From Polaromonas sp. JS666 (lineage in GTDB: Bacteria > Pseudomonadota > Gammaproteobacteria > Burkholderiales > Burkholderiaceae_C): a stretch of DNA of 64,000 bases. The stretch is taken from NCBI RefSeq assembly GCF_000013865.1, contig NC_007948.1, positions 1,984,001 to 2,048,000 of the forward strand. The letters run 5' to 3'. The position numbers were made by a program, and so were the translations under genes. The notes below the pieces were generated by a model that saw only the letters and a list, made by a program, of their open reading frames with translations, did not search any database and was not told the origin of the DNA. This document shows positions 25,999 through 34,945 of this stretch, one piece after another. Within the stretch, counting starts at the first letter, position 1. Each line of letters starts with the position of its first letter.

Positions 25999-26733
25999 AT
26001 GCAGACTTCCTTTGAACATAATCGTTCGTACAACAAACTCCCGACAGTGTTTGATGCAGACTTGGCACTTCGGCAGAGAGACCGCGACTCAGTCATCGAG
26101 GAACTTCTAATCGTAATTGAGGACCATGGCCTTCAGAACTCGGTTGGCCTACGCCTCCTACATCGGCACAACGAAATCGCCGAAAGCGAAGTAATGCTGG
26201 AGGAAGCTCGCTTCGACGAACATGGTCTTGCGTTGGTCACACTGGCAAGCCCAGTGGCGGCTGTCGATTCAACAGTTGCAGCCAACAGCTGGATGCTCGA
26301 CGGAGACGAGTTCATTGCCGTCGAGTACTCACGCGCATCCCTGTTGCAGTCCCCTGGAGTTAGCCCGAAGACTCAACCACTATTCTTCAGCGCACTTCAG
26401 CGAAAGCTGCGTGAGTTCGATGTTGAAACGTGGGTTGGTCCTGCGCTGATTGAAAGCGACTTCGTATCCTCGCACTCACAAGGCCGTGAGCTACTTCTTG
26501 AACAAAGTGCGTTCGATGATCGTGCAAACGTCCTGCGATATGTATCGATCGACGAAATCGCTCCAAGTGGCGTCGTAGAAACTTTTTGGGTAGCCTCCGT
26601 AGAGGCCGCAACAAGGAAGTCACCTGCCACCAAAGCCCCAGGCGGGACAAAGACGATAAAAAAGGTCTGCAAACGAATCTGCCCGTCAGTACAGAATCCG
26701 CCTGTGCATCAAGGCACATTCATCCACACGTGA
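25999..26733 (+). CDS. Cassette-encoded hypothetical protein, 244 residues
   Basis: Started at the ATG at 25999, with GGAGCG about 7 bases upstream; a longer open frame from 25573 runs across an attC-like site and is rejected. The protein is acidic and soluble. An N-terminal helical segment LALRQRDRDSVIEELLIVIEDHGLQNSVGLRLLHRH is followed by beta-rich repeats (HGLALVTLASP, DEFIAVEYSRAS, VLRYVSIDEI) and a lysine-rich tail. It is bounded by attC-like sites 4 and 5, so it forms a cassette unit. No family is recognised. Confidence 0.7.
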   Translation: MQTSFEHNRSYNKLPTVFDADLALRQRDRDSVIEELLIVIEDHGLQNSVGLRLLHRHNEIAESEVMLEEARFDEHGLALVTLASPVAAVDSTVAANSWMLDGDEFIAVEYSRASLLQSPGVSPKTQPLFFSALQRKLREFDVETWVGPALIESDFVSSHSQGRELLLEQSAFDDRANVLRYVSIDEIAPSGVVETFWVASVEAATRKSPATKAPGGTKTIKKVCKRICPSVQNPPVHQGTFIHT

Positions 26734-26738
26734 GCGAG

Positions 26739-26796
26739 GCCTAACCCAGCATTCCAGCGGACCGCCTTCGGCGGCCGCTGAATTCAACCGTTGAGG
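26739..26796 (+). repeat. attC-like site 5
   Basis: 58 bp. Left core GCCTAAC (26739-26745) starts five bases after the stop of the preceding gene. The arms are CCAGCGGACCGCC and GGCGGCCGCTG around TTC, with right core GTTGAGG (26790-26796). It continues into the IS1182-like left-end sequence. Confidence 0.75.
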
Positions 26797-26860
26797 GTGT
26801 ACTTTTAGTCCCGCCAGGGCGTTGATCTGGCGCGCGACTTCCATGGCTTGATGCACCCAA
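26797..26860 (+). mobile_element. Left-end remnant of an IS1182-like element
   Basis: With the last bases of the attC core, 26791-26860 matches 4557-4626 at 65 of 70 positions without gaps. At 4557 the sequence leads into a transposase; here the coding part is missing. It ends at ATGCACCCAA. Confidence 0.6.
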
Positions 26861-27005
26861 CCGCAGCACATCGACGTCCAATTGAAGGTTCCGAAGATGC
26901 TTTTCAGGGTGCCCGTATGGCTGAAACCACCACCTGGGCGAGATCCTACCGACACAAAAGCGTTATGGATTTGTGACTGTAGGTGGCTGGCGTTATCCTG
27001 CGGGA

Positions 27006-27284
27006 ATGAGCAAACCTTCAGTCAACCGCCCAGCGGCTTCTCAGCGCTTGCGTCGCATTGCCATTCTTGTCGATGAGCCAGATCCTGGTCAGTTTTACTG
27101 GGTGCTGCACGAAAGCACTGAAGATGCAACCGTGTGGCTGGATTTACAGTCGTCTGAAGCGACTTTCCCCAGCTGGCTTGCCGCCCATGATGCTGGCAAC
27201 AAAGAATTGCTGAGGATGGTCAGGGACAAGAAAACAGGCCCACTTGCAGCTGGTGAAGACGAAAACACCAGCCCGGTCGGCTGA
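27006..27284 (+). CDS. Small hypothetical protein upstream of the SRAP gene
   Basis: 92 residues from the ATG at 27006. It reads RRIAILVDEPDPGQFYWVLHESTEDATVWLDLQSSEATFPSWLAAHDAGNKELLRMV, a plausible alpha/beta domain. It ends 24 bases before the SRAP gene on the same strand, suggesting co-transcription. No family is recognised. Confidence 0.6.
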   Translation: MSKPSVNRPAASQRLRRIAILVDEPDPGQFYWVLHESTEDATVWLDLQSSEATFPSWLAAHDAGNKELLRMVRDKKTGPLAAGEDENTSPVG

Positions 27285-27308
27285 CCGCACCGCGCCTACA
27301 GGTACGCC

Positions 27309-28046
27309 ATGTGCAACCTTTACGTGCCTCCAGATTACCATCGCTTGGGCACACCCAACATGAAGGGCTTATGGGGCAGCTACGTTGCGCCGCTCAAGCC
27401 AGGGCCCTACATGCGCGGCAATGGTGACATCACAGTGGGTCAGTGGGGCATGATCCCGCCGGGCTGCAAGATTCGCGTTCCTACTGCGCCCAATGGCACG
27501 CGGCTGAGCACCAACAACGCGCGGCGTGAGGGCCTGGCTGTCGCCAACACCTTCAAGGGGCCGTGGCTGGTCGGTCAGCGCTGCCTGATCCCGGCCGAGA
27601 GCTTTCAGGAGCCCTACTACCCACCGGGCAGTGCCAAGAGCATCGCGTGGCAGTTCCAACGTGCCGATGGCGAGCTGTGGGCCTTGGCCGGGCTTTATGC
27701 CGAGTGGACAGAGCCGGAAACCGGAGACATCGTGCCCAGCTACACCATGATCACGCAAAACTGCGACGGCCACCCGCTGCTCGCGCTGATGCACAAACCC
27801 GAGGTGGACAAGACCACCAAGGGGGTGCTGCCGGCAGATAAGCAGGACAAGCGGGCCGTGGTGCCCATCGAACGGGACCGCTGGGACGAGTGGCTGAACG
27901 GTAGCATCGAGCAGGCTGAAGCCCTGATCCAGGTGCCGCCGCTGGAGATTTTCAGGCACGGCGCCGTCGACGGGGCCAAGAACATCCCTCTGCCTGGCGC
28001 AGCGCGAAATACCCAGGTTGTGACCTCGGGAGAAGGATTATTCTAG
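27309..28046 (+). CDS. SRAP-domain protein (YedK/HMCES type)
   Basis: 245 residues. The protein begins MCNLY, giving Cys2 after Met removal as the nucleophile and covalent crosslinker. Other signature elements are the TNNARREG segment, the glutamate in PAESFQEPYY, and the histidine of ALMHKPE. YedK-type proteins crosslink to abasic sites in single-stranded DNA and shield them during SOS repair. The following gene carries a LexA-like box at its start, consistent with DNA damage context. This version is diverged at MCNLYVPPDYHRLGTPN compared with the common MCGR opening. Confidence 0.92.
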   Translation: MCNLYVPPDYHRLGTPNMKGLWGSYVAPLKPGPYMRGNGDITVGQWGMIPPGCKIRVPTAPNGTRLSTNNARREGLAVANTFKGPWLVGQRCLIPAESFQEPYYPPGSAKSIAWQFQRADGELWALAGLYAEWTEPETGDIVPSYTMITQNCDGHPLLALMHKPEVDKTTKGVLPADKQDKRAVVPIERDRWDEWLNGSIEQAEALIQVPPLEIFRHGAVDGAKNIPLPGAARNTQVVTSGEGLF

Positions 28047-28055
28047 TCAGAATCA

Positions 28056-28071
28056 CTGTATATTAAACCAG
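28056..28071 (+). promoter_or_regulatory. LexA (SOS) box-like sequence
   Basis: CTGTATATTAAACCAG matches the CTG-N10-CAG frame of LexA boxes with an AT-rich centre (one half is CTGT, the other CCAG). It overlaps the GTG at 28071, so it either represses transcription of the downstream gene directly or the true start of that gene is further in. Confidence 0.45.
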
Positions 28072-28535
28072 TGATTTATGACGTTTACGACCTTGGGCCA
28101 CCTGGCCCCGACGCTGATCCGGTCAGCGCCCTGAATCGCGGCCGCCGCGGCGATCTGATCATTGCTAAGCGATTCCCGAATTCGCCCTGGGACAACGCGC
28201 GCGAAGCACGCCTCTATGAGCCAGGCACGCGCAATGAGTTGCTGCCCCCGCTCCTCTATGTCGACCGCATCCTGATGAACAGCCACAGCATGGTGCTTGA
28301 GGGCCAAGTCGTTGTGGCCAGGCGGCAGACTGCGAAGTCAAAAACCGAGACCCACGCCGCTCGCTGGCTGTGCAAGCTACCTGGCACGCCAGCCGTAGTA
28401 AACACCGCGAAGTTGCAGGCCCGTCAGGCGAAGCTAAAGGCCGACATGGCCGGTGACGGGTTCCATCCGGCCTATGACGACATCGCCGACCAACAAAGCA
28501 CCTACGGTCCGCTGGACGATTCCATCAACCCATAG
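28071..28535 (+). CDS. Hypothetical protein in the SRAP neighbourhood
   Basis: 154 residues from the GTG at 28071, 24 bases after the SRAP gene. It reads VYDLGPPGPDADPVSALNRGRRGDLIIAKRFPNSPWDNAREARLYEPG, then a basic tail with RRQTAKSKTETHAARW and QARQAKLKADM. No family is recognised. The start codon lies inside a LexA-like box, so the start is uncertain; co-regulation with DNA damage is possible. Confidence 0.55.
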   Translation: MIYDVYDLGPPGPDADPVSALNRGRRGDLIIAKRFPNSPWDNAREARLYEPGTRNELLPPLLYVDRILMNSHSMVLEGQVVVARRQTAKSKTETHAARWLCKLPGTPAVVNTAKLQARQAKLKADMAGDGFHPAYDDIADQQSTYGPLDDSINP

Positions 28536-28624
28536 AAAACCTCGCCATACGTACATCGAACGGTGGCGAAGAGGTTGCCGGTTACCATTCTGGAATCAGG
28601 AATGTCGGCAAGACAGGGTGGGAC

Positions 28625-31600
28625 ATGGAAAACGAAAAAACAAACGGTGAATACCAAGCCAACGACGCGGACGCTCTCGTAGGAGAGCTTTTTTCGGGGG
28701 GTATAACCGTCGGTGATGCGATAGAGAGGCTCAGGACGCGCCTGCTGGATCTGTCTGCTCGGAACCGCCTGCTCAACTACCGGCACCCCAAGGGGCGGTG
28801 CGTCCAGATCGCCGAGGCGCCGAATGTCGACTTGGTGTTCGACCGCCTCTACATTGACGGCAGGGGCGTCCCCTTCAAGTACGTGCCCGAGCCGCCGCCC
28901 GACACCTACGAGGGCAGGCGACCTGAGGCGCGGCTTTACGCCCCCCGCGTTGGTATTTCGACTTCGTTCGAGTTGGCACCAAATCCGGACGGTCCCAACG
29001 GGCGCCGGCTCCACGGGATGCAGACCTTGCTCTACCCGGCCGATCTGGAACGCCAACTGCGCAAGATAGCCAGCGAGGCCAAGACGGCCGTCGAGGAAAC
29101 CGGCTCCAACATGCTATTCCTCGTTTTCGGTTTTCTCGAGTTCTACGATAGCGAGGACTCGGAGCGCCCGATGCTCGCTCCGCTCCTGTCGCTACCGGCC
29201 CAACTTGTCCGGGGAGAAATCGACAAAGAAACGCGCACCTACCAGTACACCGTTCAGCACAACGGCGAGGATTTAGCCGAGAACCACACCCTACGCGAGA
29301 AACTGCGCCGCGACTTCATGCTTTCCATCCCCGAGTTCGGCGAGGAGGACGAGCCGGAAACCTATTTCGGTCGCATCGAGCAGGCGATAAGAAACAAGCG
29401 CCGATGGAAGGTTCGGCGCCAGATCACGCTCGGCATGCTCTCCTTTGGCAAGCTGGCGATATGGGCCGATTTGGACACAAAGAAGAATCCTGGCCTCACG
29501 GATCACAAGTTGATCAAGTCCGTCTTCTCCGGGGCATCCGGCGGGGGCGGGGACGGCGGACTGCACGCCGAGGACTACCGAATCGATGAGCGACCTGAGG
29601 CCGCGCAGCCGCTCATCTATGACGCCGACTCGTCCCAGCACAGCGCGATCATCGACGTCCTCTCGGGCAAGAACCTCGTGGTCAACGGGCCACCGGGCAC
29701 CGGTAAGTCCCAGACCATTACGAACATCATCGCGGCGGCCCTTTCCAAGGGCAAGAAGGTCCTGTTCGTATCCGAGAAGCTGGCCGCCCTCGAAGTTGTA
29801 CGGCACCGCCTAAACCACGCCGGCCTCGGTCACTTCTGCCTCGAATTGCATTCACACAAGACGCAGAAGAAGAAGTTCCTCGAGGACGTCCAAGCCCGCA
29901 TCGAGGAGCGCTTTCCCGCCCCGGCCCAATTCCAGGCCAAGCTCGCGACGCTTCAGCGGCAGAAGACCGAACTTGGCCGCTACGCCGAACTGATGGGCAG
30001 CCGCGTCGGCAATGCTTTGGGGCTGACGGTCAACGAGGTGTTCTGGGCTGCCGAGCGACGCAGACAGGATCTTGGCGAGCTTTCCGCCGAGGTCAACGCC
30101 ATCGGCTTCCCCGACGCGTCACAGTGGACGCACGACGACATCGAGTCCCGCAGGTCCCGGCTCGCTGGGCTCGCGGAGCTTTACGACGCGACCGGACGGT
30201 TCGACTCCGTCCATCCCTGGTGGGGTTTCCGGCCCAATCCCCTGGCCCCTTCGGACGACGAGACGATTGCCAGAACAGTGCAACAGGCCTTGGCGCACGC
30301 CCGCAGCGCCGACGCGGCAGCCGACGAGGCTGTTGAGTTCTTCGGATTCACGGAACAGCCGGACACCGCCGCTGCTGGCAAGACCAGGGTGGCGCTGGAC
30401 CTTGCACCCCCAGTGCCTGAAGGCGCCGATCCGGCTCTGCTGGCCCGAATGTTCGACGCAGAGTCCGACCCGAAGGGGCAGCGCAGTTCGCGACTGCTCT
30501 CGGACGTGGCCTCCGGCGTGACCAAAACCAGGAGGCTTTTCGAGTCCGCTGCCCGCGTGCTGGCCGACGGCGAAAGACTCCCTTTGGAAGAAACGGAGGA
30601 GGCGCGGAGACTCGCCGAGAAGCGGAATCTGTCCTCCGCAGTGCTCGCCGCCGACATCGGCGACGCACTGGAAACAACGTCTAGGCTCGAGAAGGCCATT
30701 GATGTTTTCGAGGCATCGGCTCTTTCCGCCGCAGCCCCCTATGGACCTGCGGGCAAAACCGCATTGGAAGCGTTCCTCTCGAACTGTGGGAAAGCCCCGG
30801 CGTCGAGGTTGGCCCCGTTCCTGGTGCGCTCCATAGCCGACCGCGCGTCGGCGGTTCTCGCAACGGCCAAAATTATTTCCGAAGCCGCCGTGCGGGTCGG
30901 CGCCATTGCGGCACGCCGCGGCCTGGACTTCGATTCCACGCCGGATTCCGTCGCGAGGCTTGCCGATCCCGACGGTCTCCCCGGCCTCACAAATAAAACA
31001 CCGATCGACGCCGCGGTGCTGGCCGAAGCCCAGCGCCTCGCCGCGCGGCCACTTGCCGAAAAGCCTACGGCCGAAATCGAGCGGCTCAAATCGCTTCTGG
31101 AAGCCGAGACTTCGGCCTGTGCCGACGCTCTGGCACGCTGCCGCCAAGCCACCGAACGACTCGGAATATCCTTCGACCGCACCGAACGAGCAGTGGCAGA
31201 GGCCGCGGCCCTCGCCAAGGTCGCCGCGGACGCCCCAGGCGATCTGCTTGATTACCGCCGATCGTCCTTCGGCCACGCGCGTGCGGGTGAACTAGTCGGA
31301 AAGATCCGCTCCGCGCTCGCCGTCGAACGGGACGGCAAAGTAGTGTTCGCTCCTCTGTTCTACCTCGATGCCCTGCCGCCCCCCGCGGAAATCAAATCCG
31401 CAGTGGCTGCCCTGCGGCGCAAGGAAGGCTTCTTCGCATTTTTCGACGGGGAGTGGCGCAAGGCAAAAAAACTGCATGCGGGTCTCTCCAAGGAAAAGCG
31501 CAAGGTTTCCGGTAGGCAGCGCGCCAATGAGTTGGTCGGCCTAGTTTCGTGGATCGAGGCACGGGAGTCCTTCGTCGCATCTCCCGAACTCAAGGAGTGT

Positions 31601-34600
31601 TTCGGCGGGCTGTTCCGAGGCATGGAAACCGATCCCGACAGGATCGCCCGGCTCAACGACTGGTATCTGGCCAGCCGAGCTGCTTTGGTCGAATGCCCCG
31701 GCCTTACCGATAGAGTCGACCTGACAACCATCCCTTCCGACCGGATTTCCGAACTAGCCGCCAAAGCCGCTTCAGTCCGGGCCGACGCCGAAAGGTTGGC
31801 CGGCGCAGAGGCGGCCGTGAGGGAAATCCTCGGAGCCGGCGTTGTCGGATTTCGCGAGGCCAAGGGGCGCGGATGGGACGAGGGCTTGGAGTTGCTTGGC
31901 AAGGCGGTGGAGAGCCTCGGGACCGTCTCGGGATTCTTCGCGGCCCGAGCCGAGTCGAACCTCTCACCGAAGGATGCCCTGCGTCTTATGGAGGCCCGAT
32001 CCGAACTTGACGCGGCCGCGTCCGATCTGGCGCTATTGATGTGCGGCGAGAAGACTCTGCGGGACGCAGGCGGGGAGGAACTGGGCTGGCTGGCCGACCT
32101 GGCCGGAGGCCGCTGGTCCGATGCCGTTTTCGCCATCTCCGCCCAGGCGTCGCTCGCCGCGGAAACGGCATTACAGGCACTCGTTTTCACCGGGGAGAAT
32201 CCTCCCCTGTCCGTAGCCGAGGCGTTCGCCAAAGCCAAATCCGGACTCGACGGCGCATGGTCGGCCGTGGCCTCCCTTCCCGCATGGAACCGTTTCGACG
32301 GTTGGACCGCGCTGATCGAATTCGCCAAGGAAGACGCGGCGGCCGCTAGGAACATCCTCGAAAAGCTTGCACCGTTTGCCAGAGGCGGGGCCTCGGTAGA
32401 CGAGGTTTTCGCGGCGTCTGCCGAAGAGTCCGAGGCCCGCTCCATCCTAGAGCGCTTCGCCGTATCGGTCGAGGTGTGCCGGATGCTGGGGGACGTCTTC
32501 CAAGGCGCCGACACAAACCTAGACCGCCTTTCGCAGACCCACGGATGGGGCAACGCCGTGTGCGTGCTCGAACTTCCGATGGAGGTGCGCCGGCGCCTGC
32601 TGTCGGAAGGCGCCCGGGAAGCGCTGGATGCATCCAAACGACTTTACGGCGCGATTGATCGCGGCTGCAGTGGCGCGAGGCAGCATATGGAAAGCCTCAC
32701 GTCCTACGGCTCCTTCTCGTGGGAAGAGTGGCAGAAACAGGTGAGAACCGGCTCCGGACGCGACCTGCCTTCCGAAATGGCGGCCCGGCTGAAGGCCGTG
32801 GCGGAATCCCCGGGATCGGTCCTGCCATGGTCGAAATATCTCTCGCTCCGGCAGCAGGCGCGGCAGGAGGGGCTGGCCGACTTCGTGTCCGCTCTAGAGT
32901 CCGGACGGATGCCTTCAGTGGCTCTAGCCTCGGCCTTTGAATTGGCGGGTTACCAGTCCATCGGGCGTTCCGCCTATCAGGCCTTCCCCGAACTTTCTAG
33001 GTTCAATGGTTCCGCCCACGAGAAGACGCGTTCTGACTACAGGGCGCTCGACGCCGAAATCGTGTCGCTGACAGGCAAGGACTTCGCCAGCCAAATCGAA
33101 AAGCGCACGCGCGTGCCCGAAGGCCAACGCGGGACGACAGTCGGAGACTTCACGGACATGCACCTGCTACGCCGGGAAATCAACAAGCAGCGCAGGCACA
33201 TTCCGATCCGCCAGTTAGTGAAACGCGCAGGGAACGCCCTGCAAGAACTCAAACCCTGCTTCATGATGGGGCCGCTGTCCGTGGCCCAGTATCTTGAGCA
33301 GGGCGCCCTAAAGTTCGATTTGGTCGTCATGGACGAGGCGTCCCAACTGCGGCCGGAGGAAGCCCTCGGCGCCGTCGCCCGCGGCTCTCAACTGGTCGTG
33401 GTTGGCGATCCCAAGCAGCTACCGCCTACTAGCTTCTTCGATCGCATGCTCGACTCGGGGGACGACGAGGACGAAGACGAGGCACCGGCCGCCATCAGCG
33501 GCATGGAGAGCATTCTGGACATTTGCCAACAGTTGTTCACGCCTGTGCGGAGCCTTCGCTGGCACTACCGCTCGCACCACGAATCCCTCATCGCGTTCTC
33601 AAACCACCACTTCTACAAGAACCTGATCGTCTTCCCATCACCCTATGCCAAGAATCCTGGCCTCGGGGTGAAGTACCGTTACGTCAGGGGCGGCTCGTAC
33701 AAGGACAGGCAGAACGTGCCCGAGGCCCAGCGTCTGGTCGACGCCGTCCTCGAACACATGATCAAGCGTCCCGACGAATCGCTTGGCGTGGTGACCCTGA
33801 ACCAGACCCAGCGCGAACTCATCGAAGAACTGCTCGACAAGAAATTCAAGACCTTCGCGGAAGGGGCGGACTTCATGGGCCGCTGGGAGACCGAGGGCTG
33901 GCCATTTTTCGTTAAAAACCTCGAGAACGTGCAAGGCGACGAACGTGACGTAATCTTCATCTCCACCACGTTCGGCAAGGCCCCCGGCACGGACAAGGTC
34001 CGCCAAAACTTTGGGCCCATAAGCCGGCCGGACGGCTGGCGCCGTCTCAACGTGCTTTTCACTCGTTCCAAACGCCGCATCGAACTCTTCACGTCCATGG
34101 CACCGGAGGACATCGTCGTCGACGAACGCACCCCGCTCGGCACCAAGGCGCTACGTGACTATCTCGACTTCGCCAAGCGAGGCGTGCTGGTCACGACGGA
34201 CGAAGGCGAGCGCGATCCGGACAGCGATTTCGAGGTGTCGGTGGCCAACGTGGTCACGGCCATGGGCTATGGGGTCAAGCCACAATTGGGCGTCGCGGGG
34301 TTCTTCATTGACATGGCGGTGCGCAACCCAGACCGGCCCGGCGAATTCCTGGCAGGCATCGAGTGCGATGGGGCGACCTACCACAGCGGCTTCTCGGTCC
34401 GCGATCGCGACCGTATCCGCCAGGAGATTCTCGAGTCGCTCGGATGGCGGGGACGCATCCATCGCATCTGGTCAACCGACTGGTTCTACAACCCGCGCAG
34501 GGAAATGGAACGCCTCAGAAACTTCCTTGAAGAACGCCGCCGCCTGAGCGCGGCTGAGGATCCGGGGACATGGGAGGAAGAGGACTTCGAGGCGGAAAAC

Positions 34601-34915
34601 GAGGCGGTGGAAAAGGTTTCGGAAGAGTTGGCCGAGGTCCTGTCGGCCGTAGCAGGTGGAAACGAAGACCTGTTCGTGGAAGTCGGGGACCGCGTCACGT
34701 ACTGCCTGGTAAACGAACCGAACGACAGGCACTGCGTCCTCATTGTGGACAGCCCGAGCAACGCCAAGATGGGCATCGTCAACGAGGAGACTCCGCTGGC
34801 ACAGGCGCTTCTCGGGCTTTCGCCGGGAGACGTGGGCGAGTTAGAGGTAGCCGGACAGAAGAACAGACAACTGCGCGTCCTCAAAGTTCAGCGACAAGAG
34901 GAACTGCTGGCATGA
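28625..34915 (+). CDS. DUF4011 - SF1 helicase - Vsr/DUF559-like nuclease giant protein (antiphage type)
   Basis: 2096 residues from the ATG at 28625. DUF4011 is at the N-terminus (RLRTRLLDLSARNRLLNYRHP, about residues 36-60). Next comes SF1 helicase motif I GPPGTGKSQTITNI (about 354-367), then a very long helical insertion of about 1,150 residues. Helicase motif II is VVMDEASQLRPEEALG (about 1567), followed by GDPKQLPPT. The C-terminal endonuclease fold has FFIDMAVRNPDRPG...GIECDGATYH (about 1893-1918) and a DUF3320-like end. This domain order corresponds to the single-gene antiphage protein called Hhe (DUF4011-helicase-Vsr) in published defence screens, as I recall it. It stands alone and is intact. 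Confidence 0.88.
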   Translation: MENEKTNGEYQANDADALVGELFSGGITVGDAIERLRTRLLDLSARNRLLNYRHPKGRCVQIAEAPNVDLVFDRLYIDGRGVPFKYVPEPPPDTYEGRRPEARLYAPRVGISTSFELAPNPDGPNGRRLHGMQTLLYPADLERQLRKIASEAKTAVEETGSNMLFLVFGFLEFYDSEDSERPMLAPLLSLPAQLVRGEIDKETRTYQYTVQHNGEDLAENHTLREKLRRDFMLSIPEFGEEDEPETYFGRIEQAIRNKRRWKVRRQITLGMLSFGKLAIWADLDTKKNPGLTDHKLIKSVFSGASGGGGDGGLHAEDYRIDERPEAAQPLIYDADSSQHSAIIDVLSGKNLVVNGPPGTGKSQTITNIIAAALSKGKKVLFVSEKLAALEVVRHRLNHAGLGHFCLELHSHKTQKKKFLEDVQARIEERFPAPAQFQAKLATLQRQKTELGRYAELMGSRVGNALGLTVNEVFWAAERRRQDLGELSAEVNAIGFPDASQWTHDDIESRRSRLAGLAELYDATGRFDSVHPWWGFRPNPLAPSDDETIARTVQQALAHARSADAAADEAVEFFGFTEQPDTAAAGKTRVALDLAPPVPEGADPALLARMFDAESDPKGQRSSRLLSDVASGVTKTRRLFESAARVLADGERLPLEETEEARRLAEKRNLSSAVLAADIGDALETTSRLEKAIDVFEASALSAAAPYGPAGKTALEAFLSNCGKAPASRLAPFLVRSIADRASAVLATAKIISEAAVRVGAIAARRGLDFDSTPDSVARLADPDGLPGLTNKTPIDAAVLAEAQRLAARPLAEKPTAEIERLKSLLEAETSACADALARCRQATERLGISFDRTERAVAEAAALAKVAADAPGDLLDYRRSSFGHARAGELVGKIRSALAVERDGKVVFAPLFYLDALPPPAEIKSAVAALRRKEGFFAFFDGEWRKAKKLHAGLSKEKRKVSGRQRANELVGLVSWIEARESFVASPELKECFGGLFRGMETDPDRIARLNDWYLASRAALVECPGLTDRVDLTTIPSDRISELAAKAASVRADAERLAGAEAAVREILGAGVVGFREAKGRGWDEGLELLGKAVESLGTVSGFFAARAESNLSPKDALRLMEARSELDAAASDLALLMCGEKTLRDAGGEELGWLADLAGGRWSDAVFAISAQASLAAETALQALVFTGENPPLSVAEAFAKAKSGLDGAWSAVASLPAWNRFDGWTALIEFAKEDAAAARNILEKLAPFARGGASVDEVFAASAEESEARSILERFAVSVEVCRMLGDVFQGADTNLDRLSQTHGWGNAVCVLELPMEVRRRLLSEGAREALDASKRLYGAIDRGCSGARQHMESLTSYGSFSWEEWQKQVRTGSGRDLPSEMAARLKAVAESPGSVLPWSKYLSLRQQARQEGLADFVSALESGRMPSVALASAFELAGYQSIGRSAYQAFPELSRFNGSAHEKTRSDYRALDAEIVSLTGKDFASQIEKRTRVPEGQRGTTVGDFTDMHLLRREINKQRRHIPIRQLVKRAGNALQELKPCFMMGPLSVAQYLEQGALKFDLVVMDEASQLRPEEALGAVARGSQLVVVGDPKQLPPTSFFDRMLDSGDDEDEDEAPAAISGMESILDICQQLFTPVRSLRWHYRSHHESLIAFSNHHFYKNLIVFPSPYAKNPGLGVKYRYVRGGSYKDRQNVPEAQRLVDAVLEHMIKRPDESLGVVTLNQTQRELIEELLDKKFKTFAEGADFMGRWETEGWPFFVKNLENVQGDERDVIFISTTFGKAPGTDKVRQNFGPISRPDGWRRLNVLFTRSKRRIELFTSMAPEDIVVDERTPLGTKALRDYLDFAKRGVLVTTDEGERDPDSDFEVSVANVVTAMGYGVKPQLGVAGFFIDMAVRNPDRPGEFLAGIECDGATYHSGFSVRDRDRIRQEILESLGWRGRIHRIWSTDWFYNPRREMERLRNFLEERRRLSAAEDPGTWEEEDFEAENEAVEKVSEELAEVLSAVAGGNEDLFVEVGDRVTYCLVNEPNDRHCVLIVDSPSNAKMGIVNEETPLAQALLGLSPGDVGELEVAGQKNRQLRVLKVQRQEELLA

Positions 34916-34945
34916 CCACCCGCAGGCCTTGACGGCGGCGGCCTT

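Noticed and set aside
30119..32637. Two long minus-strand frames (385 and 425 residues) inside the giant helicase gene
   Set aside because: Arg/Ser/Pro-rich shadow frames opposite Ala/Glu-rich helical coding sequence.
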